In this document: positions 1 through 6,894 of the stretch, piece by piece
How the letters are laid out: every line of letters starts with the position of its first letter
Position numbering within the stretch: the stretch's first letter is position 1
NCBI GenBank assembly: GCA_024635855.1
Contig: JAGXHZ010000125.1
Location: 1 to 8,241 of the forward strand
Length of the DNA: 8,241 nucleotides
Origin: Sulfuricurvum sp.
GTDB lineage: Bacteria; Campylobacterota; Campylobacteria; Campylobacterales; Sulfurimonadaceae
Direction of reading: 5' to 3'
The notes under the pieces: generated by a model
The model's database searches: none
Told to the model about the DNA's origin: nothing
What the model saw: the letters and a program-made list of their open reading frames with translations, nothing else
Position numbers and translations under genes: made by a program

Positions 1-2
1 AA

Positions 3-617
3 GCAATTACGTCACCTTTTCGACTGTTGGGAGCTATGATGGGCTTGGACAGCGAGGATGATTCTCTCTCAAAGGTATCGTTTGACGCGGGAGAGGACAT
101 TCTTCTCCCTCCTCAGATTGAAAAGCTTGATAAACTTACCGCCCTTTTGACGAAACGACCGAAGCTTACTCTGAGCGTCCATGGCGGATGGGAAAAGGAT
201 CAAGATGAGCGGGCGCTAAAGGTGCAAAAGCTGATTCGTACCGTGATAGGGGAAAATCCAAAAGAGAAGATAAATTCAGCAGATGCGCTGAGTTTAGAAT
301 TCCTCGAAGCAAGGGCTAAAAAATCAATGGATTCCAAAGAACTCAAAGAACTTCGTAGCGCGATGAAAGAAAAATATACGCAAGACGCTGAGTTTACTCA
401 ACACTATACGGCTGCATTGATTGAGAAGCTTATTGCGCTTCAAGTGTTAGCAAAACCTGATTTGGAACTCTTGGCATCCAAACGCGCCCAAGCAGTCGTA
501 GAATATCTGCATAAAACCCCTGCCCTGCAAAGCCGTGTATCGGTTGGAGCACATGAGGCAGGGGTGTTTGATGAGAAAGAGGGGATTTCTTCACGGCTGG
601 AGTTAAGTGTACACTGA
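3..617 (+). CDS. C-terminal end of a DUF748/AsmA-like envelope protein (5' partial)
   Basis: The frame is open from the first complete codon of the window, so the gene starts outside it; 204 residues are visible. The first residues read AITSPFRLLGAMMG. A stretch with SFDAGEDILLPPQIEKL then LTKRPKLTLSVHG follows, and near the end comes LASKRAQAVVEYL and a short RVSVGAHE strand. This order (a 'SPF-LLG' segment, a 'F-x-G-x-x-x-L' strand, a 'RP-L-L-x-x-x-G' strand, then an ALAxxRAxxVxxYL helix) is how I remember the C-terminus of large DUF748 proteins, AsmA-related proteins thought to act in the cell envelope. The charged middle, roughly residues 55-145, is probably helical. No function can be assigned from this fragment. 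An internal TTG at 27 or ATG at 36 could be mistaken for a start, but the upstream codons fit the family, so I read it as a truncated long gene. The family call is from memory of its sequence pattern. Confidence 0.6.
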   Translation, partial: AITSPFRLLGAMMGLDSEDDSLSKVSFDAGEDILLPPQIEKLDKLTALLTKRPKLTLSVHGGWEKDQDERALKVQKLIRTVIGENPKEKINSADALSLEFLEARAKKSMDSKELKELRSAMKEKYTQDAEFTQHYTAALIEKLIALQVLAKPDLELLASKRAQAVVEYLHKTPALQSRVSVGAHEAGVFDEKEGISSRLELSVH

Positions 618-623
618 TTTCTT

Positions 624-653
624 TTGCCGTGTTTAACCCACTTTCCCTATAAT
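624..653 (+). promoter_or_regulatory. Probable sigma-70 promoter of the yeiH-like gene
   Basis: A perfect TATAAT lies at 648-653, with TTGCCG (four of six matches to TTGACA) at 624-629, an 18-nt spacer. It sits in the 61-nt gap after the DUF748-like gene and would give a leader of about 20 nt before the GTG start. A second -10-like TATACT at 662-667 is too close to the ribosome binding site to be likely. Confidence 0.55.
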
Positions 654-667
654 ATCGTCTTTATACT

Positions 668-673
668 AGGAGA
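668..673 (+). promoter_or_regulatory. Ribosome binding site that fixes a GTG start
   Basis: AGGAGA lies 5 nt before the GTG at 679. The next in-frame ATG is codon 27, inside the first hydrophobic segment and without a comparable site, so this Shine-Dalgarno sequence decides for GTG. Confidence 0.75.
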
Positions 674-678
674 ACACT

Positions 679-1779
679 GTGCCATTTTCACCTCAAAAGC
701 GTGCCGGAACACTTAACGGCATTTTTTTCGTCGCCATTTTTGCCTCAGCAGCAACCATGATTGCTGACATCAGTTTTATCAAAAATTTGGGTATTTCGCC
801 ACTGGTTGTGGGGATTGTGTTGGGTATATTTTATGCCAATACTCTTCACAATAAATTTCCCTCAGCGTGGGAGAGCGGAATTACTTTTTCGGGTAAAAAG
901 ATTTTACGTTTTGCCATTGTTTTTTACGGTTTTCGTATTACGTTTCAACAGATTGCTGAAGTGGGAATACAAGGGTTTATGGTCTCATTATTGGTTCTTT
1001 CTTCAACGCTGATTATTGGAATTTGGCTGGGGACAAAGATTTTTAAAATGGATCGTGATACATCGATTTTGACAGCTGCCGGTGCATCAGTATGTGGTGC
1101 TGCTGCGGTTTTAGCGACCGAACCAGTCCTTAAAGCAGAAGAATATAAGACGGCAGTAGCTGTTTCAATGGTTGTTTTGTTTGGTACGATATCAATGTTC
1201 TTGTATCCGGTGCTTTATGCTACGATTATTGAACCTTCGGTCGGATTTTTACATATGAGTCCAACTACTTTTGGAATGTATGTTGGCGGTACGATTCATG
1301 AGGTTGCTCAAGTTGTCGCGGTCCCTGCTTCGGTACCGGGTGCTGGAGTGGATATGGCAAATACTGCGGTTATTGTTAAAATGACACGTGTTATTATGAT
1401 TGCTCCAATGCTGATTATTATGGGCTTGATCTTGAGTTATTTATCAAAGAGCTCAGGAGGCGAAGGCTCAAAAGTCAAGTTGGTTATTCCATGGTTTGCT
1501 GTTTATTTTATCGGTATGGCTGGGGTAAATTCACTTATTCATAATTACACAATGACTGCCCCAGAAGATACGGCAACGATTATCAATGGTGTAATCGGTA
1601 ATATCAATCTAATGGATACGTTCTTGCTTACGATGGCGATGACCGCATTGGGTATGGGGACACGTTTTTCAAAATTCAAGGGATTGGGACTCGCACCTCT
1701 TTACACGGCAGGGTCTATGTTCCTTTGGTTGGTTATTGGCGGTTTTGTTATTACGCAATGGGTTGTGGCGACGTTTTAA
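679..1779 (+). CDS. yeiH: YeiH-family membrane protein (putative sulfate exporter family)
   Basis: A 366-residue, strongly hydrophobic protein of the UPF0324/YeiH family (Pfam Cons_hypoth698). About ten membrane segments can be picked out, e.g. near residues 13-30, 40-53, 74-88, 98-118, 157-182, 236-254, 267-285, 312-327 and 340-362. Family signatures are present: GASVCGAAAV (135-144) followed by a TEPV-LKAEEYKTAVAVS segment, GGTIHEVAQVVA (203-214), an ANTAVIVKMTRV segment (227-238) and GMGTRF (325-330). Length is normal for the family. The start is GTG, backed by a strong ribosome binding site and the promoter upstream. The 'sulfate exporter' name in databases is a prediction; the substrate is not shown by this sequence, and no divergent LysR regulator (the usual yeiE partner in enterics) is next to it. 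It converges on comM with a single base between the stop codons, so any terminator must lie inside comM. Confidence 0.85.
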   Translation: MPFSPQKRAGTLNGIFFVAIFASAATMIADISFIKNLGISPLVVGIVLGIFYANTLHNKFPSAWESGITFSGKKILRFAIVFYGFRITFQQIAEVGIQGFMVSLLVLSSTLIIGIWLGTKIFKMDRDTSILTAAGASVCGAAAVLATEPVLKAEEYKTAVAVSMVVLFGTISMFLYPVLYATIIEPSVGFLHMSPTTFGMYVGGTIHEVAQVVAVPASVPGAGVDMANTAVIVKMTRVIMIAPMLIIMGLILSYLSKSSGGEGSKVKLVIPWFAVYFIGMAGVNSLIHNYTMTAPEDTATIINGVIGNINLMDTFLLTMAMTALGMGTRFSKFKGLGLAPLYTAGSMFLWLVIGGFVITQWVVATF

Positions 1780-1780
1780 C

Positions 1781-3286
1781 TTATCGTTTCCGATAGCTGA
1801 GTGCCTCCATGAGGTGCTCTTTAGTGATATTTTCAGTTCCTTCCAAATCCGCAATCGTTCGTGCTACTTTTAAAATTCTTCCCACCGCACGAAACGAGAG
1901 CCCAAACCGACCAATGGCTTGATCTATGATCACTTGTGCATCATCACCTAAAATGCAAAATTGAACTATTTCACGGTCAGTGAGTGAGCCGTTGAGGCGT
2001 ACTTGTCCACGATTTTTTTGGTGCAAAAATGCGCCGAGCACCTTTTCATGAAACTGTGCTGAGGTGTAAGAGGCTTTGTCTTCGGCATTGCTTTGGTGCA
2101 TTTGGATGAACAGATCGATACGATCTAAAAAAGGATCGGAAAGGCGTGATCGGTAACGGCTGATTTCCAAGTCTGAACATCGGCAAGAAGTTGATTTGCT
2201 CAGTAAATTTCCGCACGGGCAGGGGTTCATCGCCGCGACAAAGAGAAAATCTGCAGCATAGGTGACTTTGCTGTTTACGCGTGATATGCGAATATGGCGA
2301 TCTTCGAGGGGTTCTCGCAGTGCTTCTAAAACATTTTTGGGGAAATGGGGAAGTTCATCAAAAAATAAAATTCCGCCATGCGCCAATCCTACTTCTCCAA
2401 TTTGTGCTTTATGAGACCCACCGCCGAAGATACTCGATGGTGTTGACGTATGATGAGGGGCTCGAAAGGGTCGCTCGGGAGTAAAAGAGGGCTCTTTTCC
2501 ATCGAGTATTTCGAGCTTGGCACATTCGAGCATTTCATCGTTATGCAGTGGCGGAAGAATGTGCTGAAGCCGTTTGGCAATCATCGATTTTCCGCTTCCA
2601 GGAGAGCCTTCAAGGAGAAGATTATGCATTCCGGCAGCACAGATGAGAGCTGCGCGTTTGGCGTGCTCTTGACCTTTTATCTCTTTAAAATCAAGAGGAT
2701 AATGCTGATGATAAAAATAGTCATTCTCTTGGTGAGAGAGTGTAGGGAAGGAGAATGTTGATGTGCTGACATGGGCACTTTGATTTGTACCTGATAGTAT
2801 CTCAAGGGTTTGTGTGAGGGTGCTTGCCCCATAAAAAGCAATATTGGGGATGCGTGAGAGTTTATCGAGAGCGTTTGAGGGAACGATGGCTTTTGTAATG
2901 ATTCCCTGATTGGCCAGAGAGAGGATGATGGGATAGAGGAGGGTGTTTTCACTCACACTTCCATCCAGCCCCAGTTCGCCGAAAACATACCATCCCTCAA
3001 GAGAGCATTTCTGTTCCCCTAAGGCTATAAGGGTTGCCACGGCAAGGTCAAAATGAGAGCCTTCTTTACGGATGTCACTGGGAGCTAAGTTGATGGTGAG
3101 GCGCTTGGGAGGAAACGTAAAGGCGTTGCTGAGTAAGGCGGACTTTACCCGCTCTTTGGATTCTGCAATGGCGGTATTGGCCATTCCGACGATGGTAAAA
3201 GCGGGAAGACCTTTGGTGGCAGTAAATTGTACTTCGACAGTTTTTGCGTCAATCCCCTCGAATGTTGCACAGAGTAATTGTTTCAT
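1781..3286 (-). CDS. comM: ComM/YifB-family AAA+ ATPase (Mg-chelatase-like)
   Basis: A 501-residue protein with the full YifB/ComM layout. Residues 1-165 form the N-terminal Lon-S16-like (ChlI) domain with the typical FTIVGMANTAIAESKERVKSA-type segment (30-50) and NLAPSDIRKEGSHFDL-type segment (66-81). Residues 200-400 form the Mg-chelatase-type AAA+ core: Walker A GSPGSGKS (227-234), the PFRAPHHT family signature (273-280), Walker B ILFFDE (306-311), a sensor-1 region AAMNPCPCG (351-359) with a second cysteine pair CRC (368-370) that could bind metal, and LSDPFLDRIDL (382-392). Residues 410-501 form the C-terminal domain with the FRAVGRILKVARTIADL-type helix (465-481). In Vibrio and other transformable bacteria ComM is a hexameric helicase that helps branch migration when incoming DNA is integrated; the name does not prove competence here. 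ATG start after a GTGGGGG run. It is 80 nt downstream of def and probably has its own promoter. Confidence 0.93.
   Translation of the reverse strand: MKQLLCATFEGIDAKTVEVQFTATKGLPAFTIVGMANTAIAESKERVKSALLSNAFTFPPKRLTINLAPSDIRKEGSHFDLAVATLIALGEQKCSLEGWYVFGELGLDGSVSENTLLYPIILSLANQGIITKAIVPSNALDKLSRIPNIAFYGASTLTQTLEILSGTNQSAHVSTSTFSFPTLSHQENDYFYHQHYPLDFKEIKGQEHAKRAALICAAGMHNLLLEGSPGSGKSMIAKRLQHILPPLHNDEMLECAKLEILDGKEPSFTPERPFRAPHHTSTPSSIFGGGSHKAQIGEVGLAHGGILFFDELPHFPKNVLEALREPLEDRHIRISRVNSKVTYAADFLFVAAMNPCPCGNLLSKSTSCRCSDLEISRYRSRLSDPFLDRIDLFIQMHQSNAEDKASYTSAQFHEKVLGAFLHQKNRGQVRLNGSLTDREIVQFCILGDDAQVIIDQAIGRFGLSFRAVGRILKVARTIADLEGTENITKEHLMEALSYRKR
1799..1819 (+). terminator. Possible terminator hairpin for the yeiH-like transcript, inside the comM 3' end
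   Basis: GAGTGCCTC and GAGGTGCTC pair over nine positions (two of them G-U) around a 3-nt CAT loop, starting 20 nt after the yeiH-like stop codon. On the opposite (comM) strand the two wobble pairs become A-C mismatches, so the hairpin is better in the plus-strand RNA. The following bases (TTTAGTGATATTTT) are only moderately T-rich, which makes intrinsic termination uncertain. The DNA is also comM coding sequence (MEAL region), so chance cannot be excluded. Confidence 0.25.
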
Positions 3287-3315
3287 TGCGTAACCCCCAC
3301 GTGTTTAGTGGGATG

Positions 3316-3324
3316 ATTGTAACA
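3316..3324 (-). promoter_or_regulatory. Probable extended -10 promoter of comM
   Basis: On the minus strand the sequence reads TGTTACAAT, an extended -10 element (TGn plus TACAAT, five of six matches to TATAAT). No recognisable -35 is present, but an A/T-rich stretch precedes it, as is common for housekeeping promoters in Campylobacterota. Transcription would begin around 3309, leaving a leader of about 20-25 nt before the comM ATG. Confidence 0.5.
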
Positions 3325-3345
3325 GAAATGATTTTTTTAGGGGAA

Positions 3346-3368
3346 AAATATTGCATAATGCAATATTT
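3346..3368 (-). repeat. Perfect 23-bp palindrome between def and comM (terminator or operator)
   Basis: AAATATTGCAT and ATGCAATATTT are perfect 11-bp inverted arms around one central base. The outer end overlaps the def stop codon (TAA at 3367-3369). On the minus strand the arm runs into five T residues, so it may be a weak intrinsic terminator for the tig-def operon, though only two of eleven pairs per arm are G-C. Its centre is about 48 bp upstream of the predicted comM transcription start, so it could equally be a binding site for a dimeric regulator of comM. Confidence 0.6.
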
Positions 3369-3888
3369 AAGATTGTTTTTTCTCTTTGAGTGCCCGCTTG
3401 TACTCTTTTTCAAACTTTTTACGGCGATTGTAGGAGAGGCGTTCTATAAAGAGTTTACCTTCGAGATGATCGAGTTCATGCTGAATGGCAATGGCTAAAA
3501 GCTCGTTGGCTTCCAATGTTGACTCATTGCCATGACGGTCTTGATAATGGAGAATAAGCGATTCAAAACGCTCAATATCTTCATAGAAGCCCGGAACGCT
3601 CAAGCATCCCTCTTGGTAGATGGTTGCCCCTTGGGGATTATGGATAACGGGATTGATGATCTCTAAGGTGTTTTCTTTGAGTTGATTACCATCTGTATCG
3701 GGTATGCACAGTATGAGGGCACGAACGGGTTGGGATACTTGAATGGCAGCGAGTCCAATGCCGTTGCTTTCCATCATTGTATCAAACATATCGTCAAGAA
3801 GCGTATGGAGAGCATCATCAAATGCGGTCACTTTTTTAGAGTGAGCTTTGAGTAATTTATCGGGGTAGGTAATGATTCGTAGTTTCAT
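3367..3888 (-). CDS. def: Peptide deformylase
   Basis: A 173-residue peptide deformylase, which removes the formyl group from the N-terminal methionine of new proteins. All three family motifs are intact: GIGLAAIQ (43-50), EGCLS (93-97) with metal ligand Cys95, and HELDH (137-141) with ligands His137 and His141 and catalytic Glu138. Length is normal. The C-terminal tail is very lysine/arginine-rich (from about residue 155), consistent with ribosome contact. The ATG start at 3888 gives the expected N-terminus (a MKLRIITYPD-type opening), but its ribosome binding site is weak: only a TAGG, overlapping the stop of the preceding gene, about 10 nt upstream. Translation is therefore probably coupled to the GGDEF-like gene, 11 nt upstream. 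Last gene of the tig-clpP-GGDEF-def operon; not next to its frequent partner fmt. Confidence 0.96.
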   Translation of the reverse strand: MKLRIITYPDKLLKAHSKKVTAFDDALHTLLDDMFDTMMESNGIGLAAIQVSQPVRALILCIPDTDGNQLKENTLEIINPVIHNPQGATIYQEGCLSVPGFYEDIERFESLILHYQDRHGNESTLEANELLAIAIQHELDHLEGKLFIERLSYNRRKKFEKEYKRALKEKKQS

Positions 3889-3899
3889 GGAAAAAATGC

Positions 3900-4937
3900 C
3901 TAGGCGTTACAGATAACGTAATTGTTCTTTGATTCATTGTTGGCAGCTTCCATCGCATCCAGAGTACACGCGAGCAGCTGTTCTACCGAATGGTCCGGAT
4001 TGATCTCAGCCACTCCTATTGCGATGCGTAGAGCGATTTCTTGCTCACCGAGAAAAAAGTTGGTGGAAGAGACAAGCTCATACAGCCGTTGAGCGGCACG
4101 TTTGGCACTCTCTATATCGGTATGCTTAAGCATCATAGCAAATACACCATCACCGTAATGCGCAACCGTATCGCTTCGTCTGGAAGTTTTAAGGAGAAGT
4201 CGTGCAACGGTACGTACCATGAGATTCTTGGCTTTATCGCTGTTAATCTTAGAAATGGTTTTGGTCGATAGGCTGACTAAAATAAGAGAGCTCTTATGAC
4301 GAAACTCTACAATCATATGGTTCTCTTGTGTGAGTTTTGAGATGAGGTAGCGCTTATTGTAAACACCAAATTGATCATCAAAAATCGTCTCATTCTCAAC
4401 TTGGCGAACGATAGTAGCCGTTTCGCTGTAGAGATCTTTCATGTGGGAGACTTGTTTTTTTAAGATACTGCCTAATTTCCCAATATCACCGCTAAGAGAA
4501 GTAAGCAAATCATTTGCTACCGCCAAAGAGGGAGTACTTTTAATCTCTTCTTTACGTTTGTCGAGAATTTTTTCCATTAACGTCATATTTTTGTAGAGAG
4601 TGCTGCTAAGCTGTAAAATACTTTTAATGGAGGAAAAGCCTTGTTTTAGGGTCTTTTCAAGTTCAAGATTTTGTTCGTCTTCGTTACTCTCTTCGAGCTC
4701 TAAAACAGAGCCGATTTGACGACGTAAGCTGTCGCTTTTGTCTTCAAGTATTCGATCAAAATAGAGAGCGAAGTTATTGGGGGTAGGGGGAAGATTATCG
4801 CTAATGAGAGAATTAAGAACTTCTTTGGCAAAAATTTCTAAATCACTGGTAGGATCACTAAGAGACCCTACGTGAATTTGTTTAGTATCTTGAAAGCGTG
4901 ACGCAGCGTGATGCGGATTGTTTTGCTCTTCTGCCAC
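3900..4937 (-). CDS. Degenerate GGDEF-domain protein, probably catalytically inactive
   Basis: A 345-residue soluble protein. Residues 30-75 carry a helical segment with PPTPNNFALYF (50-60), similar to the 'P-T-P-x-x-Y' segment in front of GGDEF domains in DgcB-like cyclases. Residues 85-182 look helical, possibly coiled coil. Residues 185-345 align with a GGDEF domain: DDQFGVYNKRY (187-197) stands for the usual D-x-LTGLYNRRY, and IAIGVA (305-310) is the usual SIGVA strand. The active-site motif reads YGDGVF (261-266) instead of YGGDEF, the metal-binding DxD strand reads LVSLSTKT (220-227) with no Asp, and the GH segment after the IND-like KINS (230-233) is missing. In contrast RRSD (253-256) sits exactly five residues before the motif, matching the RxxD inhibitory site that binds c-di-GMP. 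Diguanylate cyclase activity is therefore unlikely; c-di-GMP binding is possible (inference). GTG start with AAGGA 6 nt upstream that overlaps the clpP stop. Confidence 0.85.
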   Translation of the reverse strand: MAEEQNNPHHAASRFQDTKQIHVGSLSDPTSDLEIFAKEVLNSLISDNLPPTPNNFALYFDRILEDKSDSLRRQIGSVLELEESNEDEQNLELEKTLKQGFSSIKSILQLSSTLYKNMTLMEKILDKRKEEIKSTPSLAVANDLLTSLSGDIGKLGSILKKQVSHMKDLYSETATIVRQVENETIFDDQFGVYNKRYLISKLTQENHMIVEFRHKSSLILVSLSTKTISKINSDKAKNLMVRTVARLLLKTSRRSDTVAHYGDGVFAMMLKHTDIESAKRAAQRLYELVSSTNFFLGEQEIALRIAIGVAEINPDHSVEQLLACTLDAMEAANNESKNNYVICNA

Positions 4938-4943
4938 AATTAT

Positions 4944-4948
4944 TCCTT
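4944..4948 (-). promoter_or_regulatory. Ribosome binding site overlapping the clpP stop, fixes the GTG start of the GGDEF-like gene
   Basis: On the minus strand the clpP stop TAA runs directly into AAGGA, which lies 6 nt before GTG at 4937. The site decides for this GTG, since the next in-frame ATG is far inside the protein, and it implies translational coupling with clpP. Confidence 0.7.
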
Positions 4949-5543
4949 ACTTCTCTTCTTTCTCTTTTTGTACAAGCACTTCGTCAATAATACCATACTC
5001 TACACCCTCTGCGGCTGACATAAAGTTGTCGCGATCGGTATCTTTTTCAAGTTTTTTGATACTTTGTCCGCAGTTCTTTGCCAAAATATCATTGAGCTCG
5101 GCTTTCATGCGTAAAATTTCTTTCGCTTGAATCTCGATATCGGTAGCTTGACCTTGTGCACCACCAAGCGGTTGATGGATCATGATACGAGCATGAGGCA
5201 ATGCATAACGCTTGCCTTTTGTCCCGGAACTGAGCAAAAATGCTCCCATCGATGCAGCTTGACCGATACAGATGGTGCAAATATCCGGACGGATATAGTT
5301 CATTGTATCATAAATTGCCATCCCTGAAGTGATTACACCGCCCGGAGAGTTGATGTAAAAAAAGATGTCTTTTTGAGGATCTTCTGCTTCTAAAAAGAGC
5401 ATTTGTGCCACGATAGAAGAGGCAACGGAATCGTTTACCTCACCGCTTAGCATAATAATGCGATCTTTAAGAAGACGTGAATAGATATCGTAAGAACGCT
5501 CTCCGCGTCCTGTTTTTTCGATAACGTAAGGGATATAACTCAT
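4947..5543 (-). CDS. clpP: ATP-dependent Clp protease proteolytic subunit ClpP
   Basis: A 198-residue ClpP, the serine peptidase that forms the double-heptamer chamber fed by ClpX or ClpA. The catalytic triad is visible: Ser98 in [10 protein letters not shown] (95-104), His123 in MIHQPLGG (121-128) and Asp172 in DTDRDNFM (168-175). The oxyanion and substrate loop INSPGG (64-69) and the sequence [10 protein letters not shown] (181-190) are typical. Length is normal, with a short charged C-terminal tail (KEKEEK). The N-terminus ([29 protein letters not shown], Tyr/Pro-rich) fits the family, including the residues that are removed by self-processing. No convincing ribosome binding site precedes the ATG at 5543; the gene begins 5 nt after the tig stop, so coupling to tig is likely. 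The Clp ATPase genes are not in this window. Confidence 0.97.
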   Translation of the reverse strand: MSYIPYVIEKTGRGERSYDIYSRLLKDRIIMLSGEVNDSVASSIVAQMLFLEAEDPQKDIFFYINSPGGVITSGMAIYDTMNYIRPDICTICIGQAASMGAFLLSSGTKGKRYALPHARIMIHQPLGGAQGQATDIEIQAKEILRMKAELNDILAKNCGQSIKKLEKDTDRDNFMSAAEGVEYGIIDEVLVQKEKEEK

Positions 5544-5548
5544 ATCGA

Positions 5549-6844
5549 TTACTTGATTTTATCGTTAAGCAATTTGCTCAAAACGCGATCTTCGATCATT
5601 GCCATTTGAATCGCTGGAAGGTAGCCTGATTCTTGGTAGTTTTTATAGACGGCTGCCGGATCTTGACCCATTTGCATTGCTTCGAAATAGATGGTTTGCA
5701 TCAATTCTTGTTCATTGACAACAATGCTTTCAGCACGAGCAAGAGCATCTACGATAAAGGTTGCTTTTACTGCACGGCACGCATCGTCACGGAAAGTTTC
5801 GCGGATTGCTTTTACTTTTTCGGCATCATCACGAAGCTCTTGAATCTCTTCTTCGGACATATCACGCGCTTTTTTGTTCAACGCCATATCCATCTCTTGT
5901 TCAACGATAAATTCCGGAAGATCGATAGTAAATGCACTTACGAATGTTTCCATCAAATTTGGTTTGAGTTCGTCGTTATACAAAGCGCTCATTGCTTCAG
6001 TTTCGAGTTGCTCTTTTACTTTTTCTTTGAGCATATCAACGCTTGCATCGTCAAATCCAGGAAGCATTTTTTTCGCCAATTCATCATCAACGACTACCGC
6101 TTCTTTTGCTTGGATTGCTTGAATTTTTACTTTAAACTGTGCAGGTTTTCCGGCAAGTTTTACTCCGCCGTAGTTTTCAGGGAAGGTAACGTCGATGGTT
6201 TTCTCGTCCTCTTTTTTCATTCCGATGACTTGGTCTTCAAATCCAGGGATAAATTGACCGCTTCCCAAACGAAGTGAGAAGTTTTCTGCTTTTCCGCCTT
6301 CGAACGGTTCGCCGTCTACAAATCCTTCGAAATCCAAAAGAGCAGAATCGCCGTTCTCTAGCGCACGGTCTTCTTCGATGTTAACAAGAGGTGCTTGCGC
6401 TCCTGCCAACTCTTCGATACGTGCCATAATCGCAGCATCTTCAACCGCAGGTTTAGCCACTTCAGGAACCATTGCCGCATAATTACCAAGTTCGATTGCC
6501 GGACGCATTGCGATACTTACTTCGACATCGATACCGTTGTCATTTTTCTCAAATTTTGTGATGTTTGGTTCACCGATAAGAGTGTCGTTGGCAATACCCA
6601 TTTCTAAAAGACCTGCATTGAGCAAATCGCGAAGCACTTGAGCTTCTGCATCTTGAACAAGACGTTCACCGTATTGTTTTTTAACGGCACTTACAGGAAC
6701 TTTCCCTTTGCGGAAGCCAGCGATTTTTACATCTTTAGAGAGCTGATTCGCGATTTTTTCAACGTTACTATCGATAGTGTTGCGTGTGATAGCCGCATTG
6801 ATTTTTGCGTTTGCGGAGTCAATTTTGTTGGTTGTGATTTGCAT
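5549..6844 (-). CDS. tig: Trigger factor (ribosome-bound chaperone and prolyl isomerase)
   Basis: A 431-residue trigger factor, the first chaperone that nascent chains meet at the ribosome exit tunnel. The N-terminal ribosome-binding domain carries the signature GFRKGKVP (43-50). The FKBP-type prolyl isomerase domain spans about 165-244 (from [14 protein letters not shown] to FKVKIQAI). The rest forms the helical C-terminal substrate-holding arms, rich in Glu, Met and Ala. Length is normal. The frame is open further upstream to an ATG at 6889, but I place the start at 6844: it gives the family N-terminus ([10 protein letters not shown]), has AAGGGAA just upstream, and the likely -10 element overlaps the longer version. 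First gene of the operon tig-clpP-GGDEF-def. Confidence 0.95.
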   Translation of the reverse strand: MQITTNKIDSANAKINAAITRNTIDSNVEKIANQLSKDVKIAGFRKGKVPVSAVKKQYGERLVQDAEAQVLRDLLNAGLLEMGIANDTLIGEPNITKFEKNDNGIDVEVSIAMRPAIELGNYAAMVPEVAKPAVEDAAIMARIEELAGAQAPLVNIEEDRALENGDSALLDFEGFVDGEPFEGGKAENFSLRLGSGQFIPGFEDQVIGMKKEDEKTIDVTFPENYGGVKLAGKPAQFKVKIQAIQAKEAVVVDDELAKKMLPGFDDASVDMLKEKVKEQLETEAMSALYNDELKPNLMETFVSAFTIDLPEFIVEQEMDMALNKKARDMSEEEIQELRDDAEKVKAIRETFRDDACRAVKATFIVDALARAESIVVNEQELMQTIYFEAMQMGQDPAAVYKNYQESGYLPAIQMAMIEDRVLSKLLNDKIK

Positions 6845-6848
6845 TAAA

Positions 6849-6855
6849 TTCCCTT
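6849..6855 (-). promoter_or_regulatory. Ribosome binding site that fixes the tig start
   Basis: On the minus strand AAGGGAA ends 4 nt before the ATG at 6844 (the AAGGG core is 6 nt away). No such site precedes the in-frame ATG at 6889, so the 15-residue N-terminal extension is unlikely to be translated. Confidence 0.75.
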
Positions 6856-6888
6856 GTTGCGTTATCTCATGATGAGTAAATGGTGGCA

Positions 6889-6894
6889 ATAATA
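6889..6894 (-). promoter_or_regulatory. Candidate -10 element for the tig operon
   Basis: On the minus strand TATTAT (five of six matches) occurs in the context GGATATTATTGCC, about 45 nt before the tig start. There is no clear -35; the DNA behind it is T-rich (a CATTTATTAACCCTTTT stretch), as is usual in Campylobacterota. Transcription would start near 6882, inside the rejected N-terminal extension. Confidence 0.4.

Noticed and set aside
662..667. TATACT as a second -10 element for the yeiH-like gene
   Set aside because: A start from it would fall at or within the ribosome binding site and start codon, leaving almost no leader.
3296..3312. CCCAC-GTGGG hairpin (7-nt loop) just before the comM ATG, as a possible translation control element
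   Set aside because: The predicted comM transcription start near 3309 falls inside the first arm, so the RNA would lack most of it and the stem could not form.
5633..6277. A 214-codon open frame on the plus strand opposite tig
   Set aside because: It lies wholly antisense to a clear trigger factor gene, is rich in Phe, Cys and His as expected from reversed codons, and has no ribosome binding site or recognisable domain.
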